Shown here in pieces: positions 1-9,754 of a stretch of 64,000 nt of DNA; the first letter of the stretch is position 1; each line of letters starts with the position of its first letter. A program made the translations under genes and the position numbers. Under the pieces are notes generated by a model. That model saw only the letters and a program-made list of their open reading frames with translations, was not told where the DNA came from and ran no database searches. The DNA lies in contig OX579633.1 in assembly GCA_951230915.1 (NCBI GenBank), positions 20,432,574-20,496,573 of the forward strand, given 5' to 3'. This DNA comes from Antitrichia curtipendula (taxonomy: Eukaryota > Streptophyta > Bryopsida > Hypnales > Leucodontaceae).

Positions 1-654
1 TGATATTAGGTTCATTCATCAAAAAAATTGGAAGCAAATATAGAGTCTAACTTATTCTAAATCACCCTTCAATGCAATGAAGTTAAGTGAATTGGCAATA
101 CACTTGTCATTTTTTAATGATTTCTTGTGCTATGAGAATTTTTTTAACTTGAAATCCAAATGGTGAAAAGTTAGAGATAAACATTTGGAATATGTGGATA
201 AAAATTCAAAAATTTTGAATTACAAATTGCAAGATAATAGGACTTGAAGTTAGGAGACAATATTTTTTCTTAAAATCATCCCAACATAGCTAACAAAGTT
301 TGACTCCTCTTAGAATGTGATTTGAGGACTAAAATTTGCTTCTATTATTTTTACAATTGTATGCCATATTTTTTTCATTAAATACATGCCAAATTTCAGA
401 AGTTGATGATTTTTTTTATAAAAGATTCTCCAAAGATTTTCAAATTGCTCAAGCTGCCCTAAAAGTTCAGGGCAATATAACTTTTAATCCGGGCACTTGA
501 TAGGAAAAAAAGTTAGTTTCTCACCAAGGAGGTACATGTTTACACATTGTGTCCAAATTTCATGAACATTGAACCCAAAATGACTTTGTAGGAATCTACC
601 TAAGATTTATTGCATATGTTGAATGGACACTTGGTCCTTTAGGGAAAAGGATTA
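1..654. repeat. AT-rich dispersed repeat, partial, TTAA-family end
   Basis: This non-coding repeat runs off the left edge of the window. It begins with the same sequence as 19170 onward (gatattaggttca, then matching blocks about cells such as agtgaattagcaatgcact), and its right end, GGTCCTTTAGGG near 632-643 followed by TTAA, resembles the ends of the other TTAA-flanked repeats in this window. No open frame in it looks like a protein. The left boundary lies outside the window. Confidence 0.5.
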
Positions 655-702
655 AACGATTATAGTATGAAACATTATATACCGCCAACATCCATACCTT
701 AA

Positions 703-1278
703 CCCCTAAAGTCCCAAAGTTCCTACAAGGGATTCTTGGGATTTGGGGTTGGTTGTGTGATCTCAAATTTTGACATGATTTTCTTTTCAAAATTGCAGAT
801 AGGAAATTAGATTTGCTTTGTGGGAATATAATTTTTATTTCAATCGATGCCCAGGAGAATAAATTATGCCACCCTAAGTCCAAAAAATAGTTCAAAGGGC
901 AGCTAAAAAAAATCATTAAAAATTGAATTTTTTTAATTTTTAATTTTTTTCTCAAATATTACATTTTTGTCTATATCTGAAGCTTTGAATCATTCTATTT
1001 GGACTAATGATGAGAAAGTTATGGACAATCTTGTTTTGGGGGCAATCTAAGCATCTTCTTGAAAAAAACTTGTTTTCTTCACTTTAAATGCAAATATTTT
1101 GCAATTTACATCGTCAAAGTTTTTGAAATTTCTTCCATGCATTCTTGTACTAGTCTAGTCCAAGATTTTGTGGTTAGATATGCAAAAAAAGATAATTTTT
1201 AAAGTTTTTTGCTCTTTGCAATAGAAATGGCAGTTTTGAGTGGTCTTTGATCAAAAAAAGGCCTCAGGGCTTATGGGG
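703..1278. mobile_element. TTAA-flanked inverted-repeat element, copy 1
   Basis: The left end reads TTAA-CCCCTAAAGTCCC and the right end GGGCTTATGGGG-TTAA, so the 576-bp unit is bracketed by TTAA and has inverted ends. The interior is AT-rich. It shares blocks with the copies at 8829 and 24182 in reverse orientation, such as agaaagttatggacaatctt and the ttgctctttgca region near 1210. It contains no coding sequence. TTAA-flanked ends starting with CCC are typical of piggyBac-like elements, but the family assignment is inference. Confidence 0.6.
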
Positions 1279-1282
1279 TTAA

Positions 1283-1515
1283 GTAAGGCTATTTATTTTG
1301 TTTGTTACAGTGAGATCCCTTAGACTATGCCTCTCCCATTTGCGTTTTGGGTGTTGTTGTATAACTCTCTACCAGTAGAGATGCACAGACTTTGTTTCAT
1401 GGCATTTGATCCTACAGTGTGAAAGATATTGAATCTCAAAAAAATTATGAGTCAGAAAAATAGAAAATTACTTTCGCTTCTACTTTGGTTGCGGCAATGG
1501 CACAAGGCACACTAG
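1283..1515 (+). repeat. Repeat H, copy 1, abutting a TTAA element
   Basis: This segment of about 230 bp starts directly at the TTAA that ends the preceding element and runs to a conserved distal end near caaggcacacta. Related copies lie at 51177-51405 and, inverted, at 62444-62689. In all three the same end of the segment touches a TTAA-element end. It has no coding potential that I recognise. Confidence 0.55.
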
Positions 1516-2053
1516 TGATACTGATTTTCACAAAGTTTTGTAGCAAAGTTCATTTTGTGGTAAATTTTAGGGTCCCAGGTGAGTGTTGCTCACTTCAAGC
1601 CAGGTTTTCCAAGCTTTCAGTTGCCCAAATGCAGACCCAAAATAAGTTAGACCTCATCACTCTTCTAATTCAGTGTTTGTTTGTCTCAAGCCTCCGTCCA
1701 ATTCCAGGAGCATCTTCTGGACTTCGTGACTTCATTTGGGAATCTGATTCACTTCCAAATTCCATGTGATTTGATTCACGAGGACAAAGACGGAGTTTCG
1801 ATGAGGACAAACATCATTCCAGAGTTCGATGACGACAATATTAGAACATTCATGGATTGTTAGGAATGTTTCTAAACATCAAAAAGCATAACCTAAGGTT
1901 AGGTATGGAGAGTTTCAAACTGGTTTCATTGGCCCTCAAGGACACGACACGCAATGGGAGCTTATTAAAAGGCAGAAACTTATTAATGCTGACTCACAAG
2001 GCAGAATGTCATTGTACAAAGTACTAATCTTTGGAGAGAAGAGACAAGTCTGA

Positions 2054-2545
2054 TGGATGGACTTCTTCGACCAAATCCTCTTCTTTGGCCTAATGCAGGA
2101 GCCGGGTCCAAGCTAGAAAAAGGACACACTTGTGTGGCAAGATACTTAACTAAGGTACAAGGGAGGTCCATTAAGTGCTTGGGCTCTAAAAAGGTCATCT
2201 AACGCAGAGGTACATTTTGTTTTCTGATTGCACCAACAATGTACAAATGGTGTACACTTCAAAAATTCATAACTAATTCCATGAAGCTCCCCCTCCCCAC
2301 CCCACAAAGATGAAACAACTTGGGAAAACATGATGGACTTCTTCAACTAAATTCTTTTCTTTTGTCCAATGCAAGAGCAGATCTAAGCTATCTAGATAGG
2401 GTACACTGTTGTGCCAAGATAGATAACTGAAGTAGGAGAAAGGTCCATAAAGTGCTTCGGCTCTAAAATGGTCATCTAACACAAAGGTACATTGTGCATT
2501 CTAATTGCATTAGCAATGTACAAATGGTGAATACTTAAAGAGGTG
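2054..2545. repeat. Imperfect direct tandem repeat, two units of about 275 bp
   Basis: Two successive units share the order tgatggacttcttc, aatgcaggagc, aggtccattaagtgcttggg, ctaacgcagaggtacatt and caatgtacaaatggtg. The first unit begins near 2054 and the second near 2331. A third copy lies inverted at about 54890-55085. Small reading frames occur on the minus strand in both units but are not conserved and resemble nothing known. Confidence 0.6.
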
Positions 2546-2589
2546 GACACTTTTTGTGACCACGTACTACGTTTCAACTCAATCTCAAT

Positions 2590-2987
2590 TTTTTTAGTGT
2601 TAGAGGCTTCTAGAGATGAATCTAAAGTACATTGTATCTTGAGAGAAAAATCACATTGAAAATTCATGTAAAAACATTGTAGAACAGGTTTTGAGAAGTT
2701 GTAAGTTGATTATAGTTGTGCATGTCATGTCCTTTAGCCTCATTTTTTCATGACTTCAATTTTAGATTTGACATATAAAAGTAGATTGAAAGACTTCAAA
2801 TCACTTTTACAATTTTGATCCCCTCTTGATCAAATGTTACAATCTTTCAATCCATAATGCAACTAGTTTGAATTTATATGATTGCAATATTTTTTTAAAT
2901 CAATAAAATTAATCAAACTTTGACTTTTTATTTACTTTTGAGTACACTCCAAGAAACTCAAAAAAAGGCCTTGGGCATTTGGGGGTT
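2590..2987 (+). repeat. TTAA-family subtype 4, partial copy
   Basis: The sequence aligns by eye with 14190-14623 and 45560-45978. Shared blocks include the stretch around ttgagaagttgtaagttgatt, tagatttgacatataaaa and the end ggccttgggcatttggggg. The right end corresponds to the ends that elsewhere are followed by TTAA; here they are followed by a diverged TTGATT. The left part is missing or decayed. Confidence 0.5.
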
Positions 2988-3057
2988 GATTGATTATAGA
3001 CAAACTTATTTGAAGTCCAAAAATGAAATTTGAAAATTATATGCAAAATTTTTGCAA

Positions 3058-3065
3058 GGTCAAAG
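3058..3065. repeat. 8-bp target site duplication, left
   Basis: The octamer ggtcaaag lies immediately left of the inverted terminal repeat and is repeated exactly at 6021-6028, immediately right of the opposite terminal repeat. Confidence 0.85.
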
Positions 3066-3468
3066 CTCGGGGAGGACACTTCCCGTTTTTTAATAACCCA
3101 CGTGCGGCGGAATATAGGGTACATTTAAATAATCTTGGATAAAATTTATAAGAAATTTACATATAAATTGGGGACATTAAATGTGGCATGCCCTTTATAA
3201 GTAATATAGGGAAACGGAAAATATGGTCCATTAAAATTTAGGTAGATATAAATTAGGGGCAAAAGAATGGGATCCTAGGAATTAAGTTTAGTAGGTTCAA
3301 TTAATATTTACTTATAGTACTAGTTAGATACAGCTCAAAATACAAGTACTATGGTCTATCTACAATGTATCTACAGCTCATGTATAGTGTATCTTTAAGT
3401 CATATCTTTAATCATATCTTTACAGCATACTGTAACGGACAGTGCAATGTAGCTAGACAATGCGCGCG

Positions 3469-3675
3469 TTGCCTTCGAGGAGTTCTAGGGTTTCAGTTGA
3501 GGCGTCGGGTGTCAAACTCGCAGTTCGCGCAATTGTTGTGAGATTCAATTGCCTTGGAGGACTTTTTGGGTTTCAATTCGAGGCGTTTGCGCTTAGGCGT
3601 TACGTGCATTGGGTTAGGGTTTAAGCGTTTCAGTGAGCTCCTTACGGTTTAAGGGTTGGGGTAGGGTTCTCGGAC
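3469..3675 (+). promoter_or_regulatory. Captured promoter/5' leader with duplicated module and telo-box
   Basis: This is GC-richer than the flanks. A module of about 39 bp (ttgccttcgaggagttctag and onward, ending in gaggcgt) occurs at 3469-3507 and again at 3549-3587. A perfect telo-box TTAGGGTTT is at 3614-3622. Telo-boxes are common upstream of plant translation and cell-cycle genes. The first ATG after this region is at 3676 and opens the long reading frame. The promoter role is inferred. Confidence 0.5.
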
Positions 3676-4365
3676 ATGGCCACTACAGTTAAGATGTGGA
3701 CAATGGAGGACGACTTCAGAGAACCAACTTTCTACAGCAAGGTCAAGGTTTTTCAAGACGAAACCTATGCATCACTGAGGCTGCGTTTGGAGGAGAAATC
3801 AGCGCTGGAATGGCCATTCGATTTCTGGGACAAGGAAGAAGGCAGTAGAGTTCCGCATAATATGGAATCCTTCATCGACATGCCTGCGGATGTTTTTGTT
3901 TTGCCATTGGGTCTTGCGGTTTCAGGGGAAGCCTCCAAACACCGGCGCCTGGACGATGCAGGTACGCGAAGTGAGGCCATACCTGAAGATAGAAACTGTG
4001 ATCTCGGTTGTAAAGCAGGTGCAGTCCCCGATCTAGCGAACTCTAGGGTTAGTGGGACATCGGGAGTCACCGATTCCTTAGAGCATCAACTGCATTCCAC
4101 TCTGCTTTCGGAGCACATCTGGAACCGCTACCTTGAATACGGCGAGAAGATGAAGAGGGAATTGCAGTGCGCCTTGTTGAAAGACAATCGGTGGTTATTG
4201 AAGACTGCCGATATCAATGGACAGGGGTCGTTAAATTTTTTTGCTTGGAATGCTGCAAGGAGGTTGGGGGGGCAGTGGTAAACACAAGAAGAGCAACATT
4301 CAAAATCTCTTCAACAATTTCAGATGGAAGCACTTGTCCCATTTGCTTCATAATATACTCAGCGC
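3676..4365 (+). pseudogene. Captured exon with zinc-finger-like end, two frameshifts
   Basis: An open frame runs from the ATG at 3676 to a stop at 4279. It encodes a compact acidic N-terminal region (about residues 1-78, with ALEWPFDFWDKEEG), a linker, and a C-terminal stretch ending in WLLKTADINGQGSLNFF. The similarity continues in other frames: first as FFCLECCKEVGG after a run of seven T (4236-4242), then as GSGKHKKSNIQNLFNNF after a run of seven G (4266-4272). Read across, this gives a CxxC followed by histidines, like a BED or C2H2-type finger. Both breaks fit a one-base loss in a homopolymer, or an assembly error. I do not recognise the parent gene; a transposon- or transcription-factor-derived zinc-finger protein is possible. 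Confidence 0.5.
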
Positions 4366-4368
4366 ATG

Positions 4369-4940
4369 TTTAGAAATGTTGCTCAGGCTGTGTCTTTGCT
4401 TCAGAGAATTGACCAGCTCTGGTACAATTATATTATTCACATGGAGGAGATGTTATGAAATTTGCATGGAGCTTGACAAATCTTTGAGTGGTGGATGACC
4501 TGGGAACCTGATCATCACGGTTGGGCTGCGTGGAGCTCGACAAATCTTTGAGCGGTGGATGACTTGGGAACCTGATCATCACGGGTGGGCTGCGTATATT
4601 ATGTTCAAGCTTCGGTACAACGACATCAATTGGGCAAGGTCACTCTACGACAAGTTTGGTAATTCGAGACTCCCGCCCTATTATAGAAGGGTGACTTCAA
4701 ATGTTGTACTTCATCTGTTTAGGATGTAGCGTTCATAGCATTTCGTTGTAGTTCTTATTTTTGGCCTTGTCATACTGGCTATCCTTTATGATGTGTTCCA
4801 CTGAACTTTCTTTGCCTTAGTTTTAAACATGTAGGTGCGTAGAATGTCACCCTGGTAATAAAGTTTGGATTAGGTATGCGAAGTTTGAAATGGAGAGTGG
4901 TGAAATTGCCCGAGCTAGCTTGAATGAAGCAAAAAGTTAG
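4369..4940 (+). pseudogene. Crooked-neck-like (CRNKL1/CLF1) HAT-repeat fragment
   Basis: Translated pieces match the half-a-TPR repeats of the spliceosomal NineTeen-complex scaffold Crooked neck. One piece reads RIDQLWYNYI then HMEEML (about 4405-4455), the next RQIFERWMTWEPDHHGWAAY then MFKLRYNDINWARSLYDKF (4538-4653). After an intron-like gap comes ECHPGNKVWIRYAKFEMESG followed by EIARA (4842-4940). The RQIFERWM and RYAKFEM signatures are diagnostic of this family. Damage is visible: TGA at 4456-4458, a CGA-to-TGA type stop at 4474-4476, a 64-bp tandem duplication that shifts frame, and a stop at 4938. The full family protein has many more repeats, so only an N-terminal portion was captured. 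Confidence 0.75.
4467..4594 (+). repeat. 64-bp tandem duplication inside Crooked-neck-like exon
   Basis: Two copies (4467-4530 and 4531-4594) differ at only a few positions. Each covers the coding segment GARQIFERWMTWEPDHHGWA. The period is not a multiple of three, so it breaks the frame. The first copy has TGA where the second keeps CGA, so the second is closer to the parent sequence. Confidence 0.85.
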
Positions 4941-6005
4941 TACCCCGAAGAAAGACGCTGCAAAAGCACAGAGTCTTGCTAGGTACTCACTCTCATGCTT
5001 CGTTTCTGGTACTTCGTGTCTGCTGTGCTTTATGGCTCATTTCTAAAGGAGTTGTAGTATTAACGGTTATCGGCATGCACAGGCTGTTTCTACTGATAGG
5101 TTTATTCATCTAGTGAAACACTGTCATAATTTAACCCCTTAATGGAATGAGGAAGTCCACGTCAGAAATTGTTTTTTTTTATATTAACTTTTAAATCATA
5201 GTTCTATCTATTAAGGATGTCGGGCATGAGTTCTTTGTGGTGGTATTTTGTTTCTTAGAGTTCTAGAAATGATTTATTTTAGCTCCTAAAGCTATAGAAG
5301 CGGCTGCATTTGGCCATTTGGGTATGAAGGGAAAATTTAAGATACAAGAGTTGTCCTAATGATGGCATTGGACTTCATGATTTTTGATTTTGAAGTATTG
5401 TGGATGAAATGGCAGATTTAATGATCTGACTACGTCGATGTTTGCAATCTGGTTGGGTGCAGGAGTTCGTGCTTCAAACGACCTCTCTGAAGTTTGGATA
5501 GCACCATGTCATAGAGCTTGATTTTGTTTTCTCACATGTGGTGGAAGGCATTAGAATGGCGTATTTTTGATGTAATTTTTTTATATGAGGCATATATTTG
5601 TGGTCAAAGTTCACAGATGAACTTCATGTCTATGTTTTTAAACACATTTTGTCCCTAAAATCTCTTCAATACTTTTTCAACCCTAATGTCTTGTTTTTGA
5701 TTCTCATTCATGCATGTATTTGTGTTGTATTTGTATTCATGCATTGTTATAACTTGAATCCTTTTTTCTATAAGGTATTTGTTAGTCACTTGTATTTTCA
5801 TTATTTTTTAGTTAGTTTTTTTCCTTACAAAGAAAATAGCCTATATTCCTTTGACCTACATATTATAAGTAATGATAGATATGATAATATTGCTAATTTT
5901 TTTTGCTTTATGTAATAATAGGGGTCCTTTAAATGCTTCCTAGGAAGTAAATAGCCCCCCCAAAAATATCCCACCGCCGCACGTGGGTCCCCCAAATACA
6001 CAAGG
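4941..6005. other. AT-rich interior of Pack element, no recognised gene
   Basis: This stretch lies between the last Crooked-neck-like exon and the right terminal repeat. It may contain the intron following the captured exon, and short exon-like pieces near 5281-5360 and 5455-5520, but I could not match these to a protein. The last 350 bp are very AT-rich before the GC-rich terminal repeat at about 5950-6020. Confidence 0.4.
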
Positions 6006-6020
6006 AGTGTCCTCCCCGAG

Positions 6021-6028
6021 GGTCAAAG
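6021..6028. repeat. 8-bp target site duplication, right
   Basis: The octamer ggtcaaag directly follows the right terminal repeat and matches 3058-3065 exactly. Confidence 0.85.
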
Positions 6029-6253
6029 TGAAATGCAAAGATTTTTGAAACTGTGAGCTTACTTCAATGTCTTTTGGGGGGCATTGTATAATAAAGATTT
6101 GTTATATCAAAGATAACTTTGGGAAATGCACTTGGAATTGAGTCATCCTATCTTAACCCTTTTAAGTTCCATGGTACAAAAGTAGTTTGTAGTCTCTCAA
6201 AAAACATAAATATGTAAAACTTCTAAAAAATTAGAAGTTTGAATTGCAAGTCT

Positions 6254-6625
6254 TAAAAGTCTTGAAAATCATCCTCTCTTGGATTTTTAGTCTGTTTGTC
6301 AAATCCAAGACTGCATTTGAATTTTTAATCAACATGCATTTGTGGGGGGGGGGGGGGGGGGGACAATAAGGCATGACTGCTTGCAATTCAATTATATTGA
6401 GTTGTCTTCATTCTAAATAGAGGTTTAGCTACTTTAGCTAAATTGTGTTTGATCTAAACCTCTATTTTGGAAGAAGACAACCCAATGTGATTGAATTGCA
6501 AGCAATCATGCCTTATTGTCATCCCCCCTCCCCCCCCCCAAATGCATGTTGATTAAAAATTCAAATGCAATCTTGGATTAGACAACAAACTAAGGAGCAA
6601 ATGAGTATGCCTTTCAAGACTTTTA
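6254..6625. mobile_element. Long foldback (inverted repeat) with poly-G/poly-C arms
   Basis: The left arm starts taaaagtcttgaaa and passes through atccaagactgcatttgaa, atgcatttg, a long G run (about 6344-6361), acaataaggcatgactgctt and aatagaggttta. The right arm repeats this in reverse order and complement, including a C run interrupted once near 6525-6539. The arms are roughly 170-180 bp around a loop of about 25 bp near 6431-6455. No clear target duplication was found. It is probably a foldback MITE; a hairpin-RNA source is an alternative. Confidence 0.6.
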
Positions 6626-6654
6626 GAAAATCTCTAATATCTCCATATTTCATA

Positions 6655-6735
6655 CTTCCTCTATCTCAAAATAAATTCGTGGTTTCTAATGGGAAATTGT
6701 GGGAGGACCACAAATTTATTTTGAGACAGAGGAAA
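6655..6735. mobile_element. Stowaway-like MITE with TA target duplication
   Basis: The 81-bp element has terminal inverted repeats CTTCCTCTATCTCAAAATAA and, inverted, TTTCCTCTGTCTCAAAATAA. These are close to the plant Stowaway (Tc1/mariner) consensus CTCCCTCYGTYCCAAAATA. It is flanked by TA at 6653-6654 and 6736-6737. Confidence 0.75.
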
Positions 6736-6803
6736 TATGAATGAACATGCTTTGGGATGAATAAATGATATGCCATCCATATCCTCCATATTTCATCTAG
6801 AAT

Positions 6804-7080
6804 AAGTTGGGTACACTCCAAATCGCACCCAACCACCATCACTCCATGTTCATCTCCAAATTCAATATGTACGCATGTTGAAAAAACAATTTCAGAACAT
6901 CTACCAACATAAACTTCAACCCTTTATAACTTTTGCAATTGGTATCCAAATGTGGCATTCTTTGGTGCATTGGAACCTCCTTTCACTAGCCATCAGGAAA
7001 AACAATAAAAATTTGACCAGCCTCATAATATACAAAAATAGGCACAGTACCCAAAAGTGGTGGTTTTGGGGGTACCCACC
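6804..7080 (+). mobile_element. GGTGGGTACC-ended MITE-like repeat, copy 1
   Basis: The left end gttgggtacactccaaatcgc and the right end ttttgggggtacccacc are inverted relative to each other. The interior matches copies at 54126-54377 (same strand) and 39541-39845 (opposite strand), including tttataacttttgcaattggt and tctttggtgcattggaacc. It has no coding content. Confidence 0.6.
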
Positions 7081-8146
7081 TCAGTTTGTGGTTGTCACTC
7101 CATTGAAGCCGTGGCAACTTGCACTGCCTTTAAAACTTGTGGATAGGAAAGATGCTTACCTTACAGCACTGGTCCTTGACAAAACAAAGCAATGATTTTT
7201 TTTCTGAAACAGGCTGAGGATTGTATTCCATCCAAAGCAAGTGTCCGTCCTTGAGATCGTTTTGAGATGCCATAACTTAAGTTCTAAAGTACCAGTTGGG
7301 AGGAAGTCCGTCCAAGAGCTATGAACTAGAAACCTGCCAATCACGTGAGTCAGCAGTTAAGTTTTAATGTTCCACAGGTGCCAGTTGAAGAACTGAAACA
7401 GACCCTCGCTCGCATGCTGGCAACCAATATGAGCCTCTCTTTTTAAAAGTGTGGCCCCCCAGGACGGCGGTTTCTAGCCCCCGGGATCGGTCCGTTTCCA
7501 TCATCACTGAGATGTGCCCTTCCAGCCAATTGCATGCCCAACCCAACCCAAAAGGAAAAAAAAGCCATAAAGCACTTTCGGGAGATTCAATGGTGGCTGG
7601 CAGGCATGCACTCCCTACCCTAGGAGGCTTAACTTTTCTTTTCTTCAGCAGTGTGTTTAACTTTTCCGCATTACCTTTTGTCGGCAAGGACGCACCAACC
7701 GGCCTCTGGAGGCTGAAGTTTTTTTTTTTCATTCTTCCCACCCCAAGTGAAAAGGATTGGATTGCCAAGGGGGACAACCCGGCCCCCCCCCCCCGGGGAG
7801 GGCGATGCCAGGCAAGTTCGTTCTTTTATTTTTTTGCCATGGGGGATGGGCGAAATGCGACCTTGGGATGGGATTATTTTTTTTTGACCATTCCATTGTC
7901 ATTGTGTGGCGATGACTGGCTGGAAGGCGGCTCCAGTTGCTGAATGTTGATCATTGATAAGTAATAAGGATGATGAGTACGTTCAGTCTGTTGCCTCTGG
8001 GTTTCCCCCAACAAAATAAATAATAAGATGGTGATGAGTGAAAATCATTTGACGCAGTTTCAGACAAGCAACTGCATTCAGTTGGAGGGGTACATCTAGA
8101 ATGATGTGGCACTAGGGAAAGTCATGAACTTTGTTGCACCCATGAT
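7081..8146. other. GC-richer unrecognised stretch
   Basis: This stretch has more G and C than its surroundings, especially 7440-7830 with runs such as the C/G run near 7782-7799. Open frames on both strands reach 164 codons, but they overlap and are rich in simple runs. I see no domain or splice pattern. It could be a promoter or first exon of an unrecognised gene, or a decayed insertion. Confidence 0.3.
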
Positions 8147-8182
8147 GGGGTGGGGTGGGGTGGGGTGGGGTGGGGTGGGGGG
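8147..8182 (+). repeat. (GGGGT)7 microsatellite, G-quadruplex candidate
   Basis: Seven consecutive runs of at least four G are separated by single T. This pattern strongly favours intramolecular G-quadruplex formation on the plus strand. Confidence 0.9.
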
Positions 8183-8250
8183 CTAAGATCCCCCTTCTTT
8201 TTGACTGACATGTGGTCAATAATCCCCCATTAAAGAGTATTAACTCTAAA

Positions 8251-8459
8251 ATGCTAAACTAATCTTCTATTCACTACGGACGATGAATGTTTTTGGAAAG
8301 TGCCATGCATGCAATAAAAAAACTAAAGGCTAAACTAATCTTCTATTCAACTACGGATGATGGAAAGTGCCATGCATGTAATAAAAAAAATTAAATGCTA
8401 AACTATTCAACTGTAGATGATGAATGTTTTGGAAAGAGCAATACATTCAATAAAAATTC
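8251..8459 (+). repeat. Imperfect tandem repeat, three units of 65-78 bp
   Basis: Units begin at about 8251, 8329 and 8396 and share gctaaact, ctattcaactacggatgatg and ggaaagtgccatgcatg followed by aataaaaa. Spacing shrinks by internal deletions, so the array is old. Confidence 0.75.
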
Positions 8460-8574
8460 AATGAAGAAGTTTATAAAATGATTGTATAATATATCAATGA
8501 AAAAGACAAAAAAATGGCTCTAATTTGAATTAAATAATATAGATTTAGTGGAAGAGTTACAATTATTGTTATTA

Positions 8575-8800
8575 TGTGAGCCTAGAAGCATGAACTCATG
8601 TGCCTAGAAGACTATATACCGATATTACAAGTGTCTATATTATAGAAAATTTTAATGATTACAGTGTAACTATGTTATAGATACCTATACTAAAGGTGTT
8701 TATATGATAAGCACCTTCAATGGATGTAAAATATCTACTTATACATATCCGCAAGGTTCAAATGCTCATACTTTTATACTCATACACTAACATCCTTGTT
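8575..8800. repeat. Dispersed repeat shared with 11950-12210
   Basis: Blocks such as tatgttatagatacctata, ctcatacactaacat and the acatgagcc-like start recur in the same order at 11950-12210. Both copies are AT-rich and non-coding. Confidence 0.4.
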
Positions 8801-8828
8801 TTGTAAGGAAGATTGAAAAGGACCTTAA

Positions 8829-9754
8829 CCCCTAAAGTCCCAAGGCCATTTTCCCATAAAAAAAATCACTCAAAACTGCCATTTCTAGAGCAAAGAGCAA
8901 AAAAACAAATTAATGTTGGTTTTTTTGCATATTTAACCGTAGGATCTTGTACTGGACTAGTGTCAGAATGTGTAGAAGAAATTTCAGAAATTTTGACCAT
9001 GTAGATTGCAAGATATTTGCATTTAAAGTGAAGGAATCTAATTTTTTTGCACCTTGCTCAACTACATTTTCTGGCTTTGAACCTTTTTCACTTCAAATTT
9101 TTGCTCTAATGATTTTGAATTTCTAATTTTATGTGATAAAGAATTGAGTTGAGAATCTAGAGAATTTTTAAATAAAAAACACACACTTAGTTTTCACTCA
9201 TTAAAAAATTGTTAAGTAGAAGTAGGTTCAAGATTGAAGGAAAAATTAAATCATTAATAGCTCTAAGATAGAATTGAAAAATACTAAGCTCAACGGTGAG
9301 ATTGTTCCAGCAAGAAATCTTGACCTTTTGAAACTTTTTTTTCTTAAAATTGTTAAAATTGAGTTCAGAAATGAATCCTCTAAGTTATTTTTTCAAAAAG
9401 ATGCTCTAATTGCCCAAAAAATAAGATTGACCATAACTTTTGCATAACAAATCCAAATGGAATGAATCAAAGCTTCCCATGTAAATAAAAATAAAATCTA
9501 TATGAAAAAAAAAATTAATTTTAATTTAAAGATTTTTTGAGGATTTTTTTCTGCCCACCGAACTAAAATTTGGGTTTTTTGTGCCATAACTTTTGCTCCT
9601 GGGCACCGATTGAAATAAAAATTACATTTTCAGAAAGCTTATGTGATTCTCTATCTTCACAAAAAAAATTCAGAAAATCACAAAAAATATTGAGACCGTA
9701 GGAGCCTGCCCGAAATCCATTTTGTCCCCCGAGGGAACAACGGGACTTTAGGGG
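8829..9754 (+). mobile_element. TTAA-flanked inverted-repeat element, copy 2 (full length)
   Basis: This 926-bp unit is bounded by TTAA on both sides, with ends CCCCTAAAGTCCCAAGGCC and GGGACTTTAGGGG. It is strikingly similar to the 936-bp copy at 24182-25117 in the same orientation, with long identical runs near 9421-9500 and 24773-24860, so the two are relatively young relatives. There is no transposase-like frame; it is non-autonomous. Confidence 0.75.

Larger units (their letters stand above)
3066..6020 (+). mobile_element. Pack-type TIR element carrying captured gene fragments
   Basis: The left terminus CTCGGGGAGGACACT (3066-3080) is exactly inverted at 6006-6020. A second block, ACCCACGTGCGGCGG, at about 3097-3111 is inverted at about 5974-5988. 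With the perfect ggtcaaag duplication outside, this defines a 2,955-bp DNA transposon. It encodes no transposase that I recognise. Instead it holds a promoter-like region (3469-3675), a zinc-finger-like exon (3676-4360) and exons resembling Crooked-neck (4369-4940). An 8-bp duplication is typical of hAT-like superfamilies and also known in P and KDZ types, but the termini do not start CA or TA as most hAT ends do, so the superfamily is open. Capture with an intron retained points to DNA-level acquisition, as in Pack-MULEs and other Pack-TIR elements. Confidence 0.85.

Noticed and set aside
7449..7943. 164-codon frame in the GC-richer block
   Set aside because: It is full of homopolymer-derived residues, overlaps an equally long frame on the other strand, and shows no domain.
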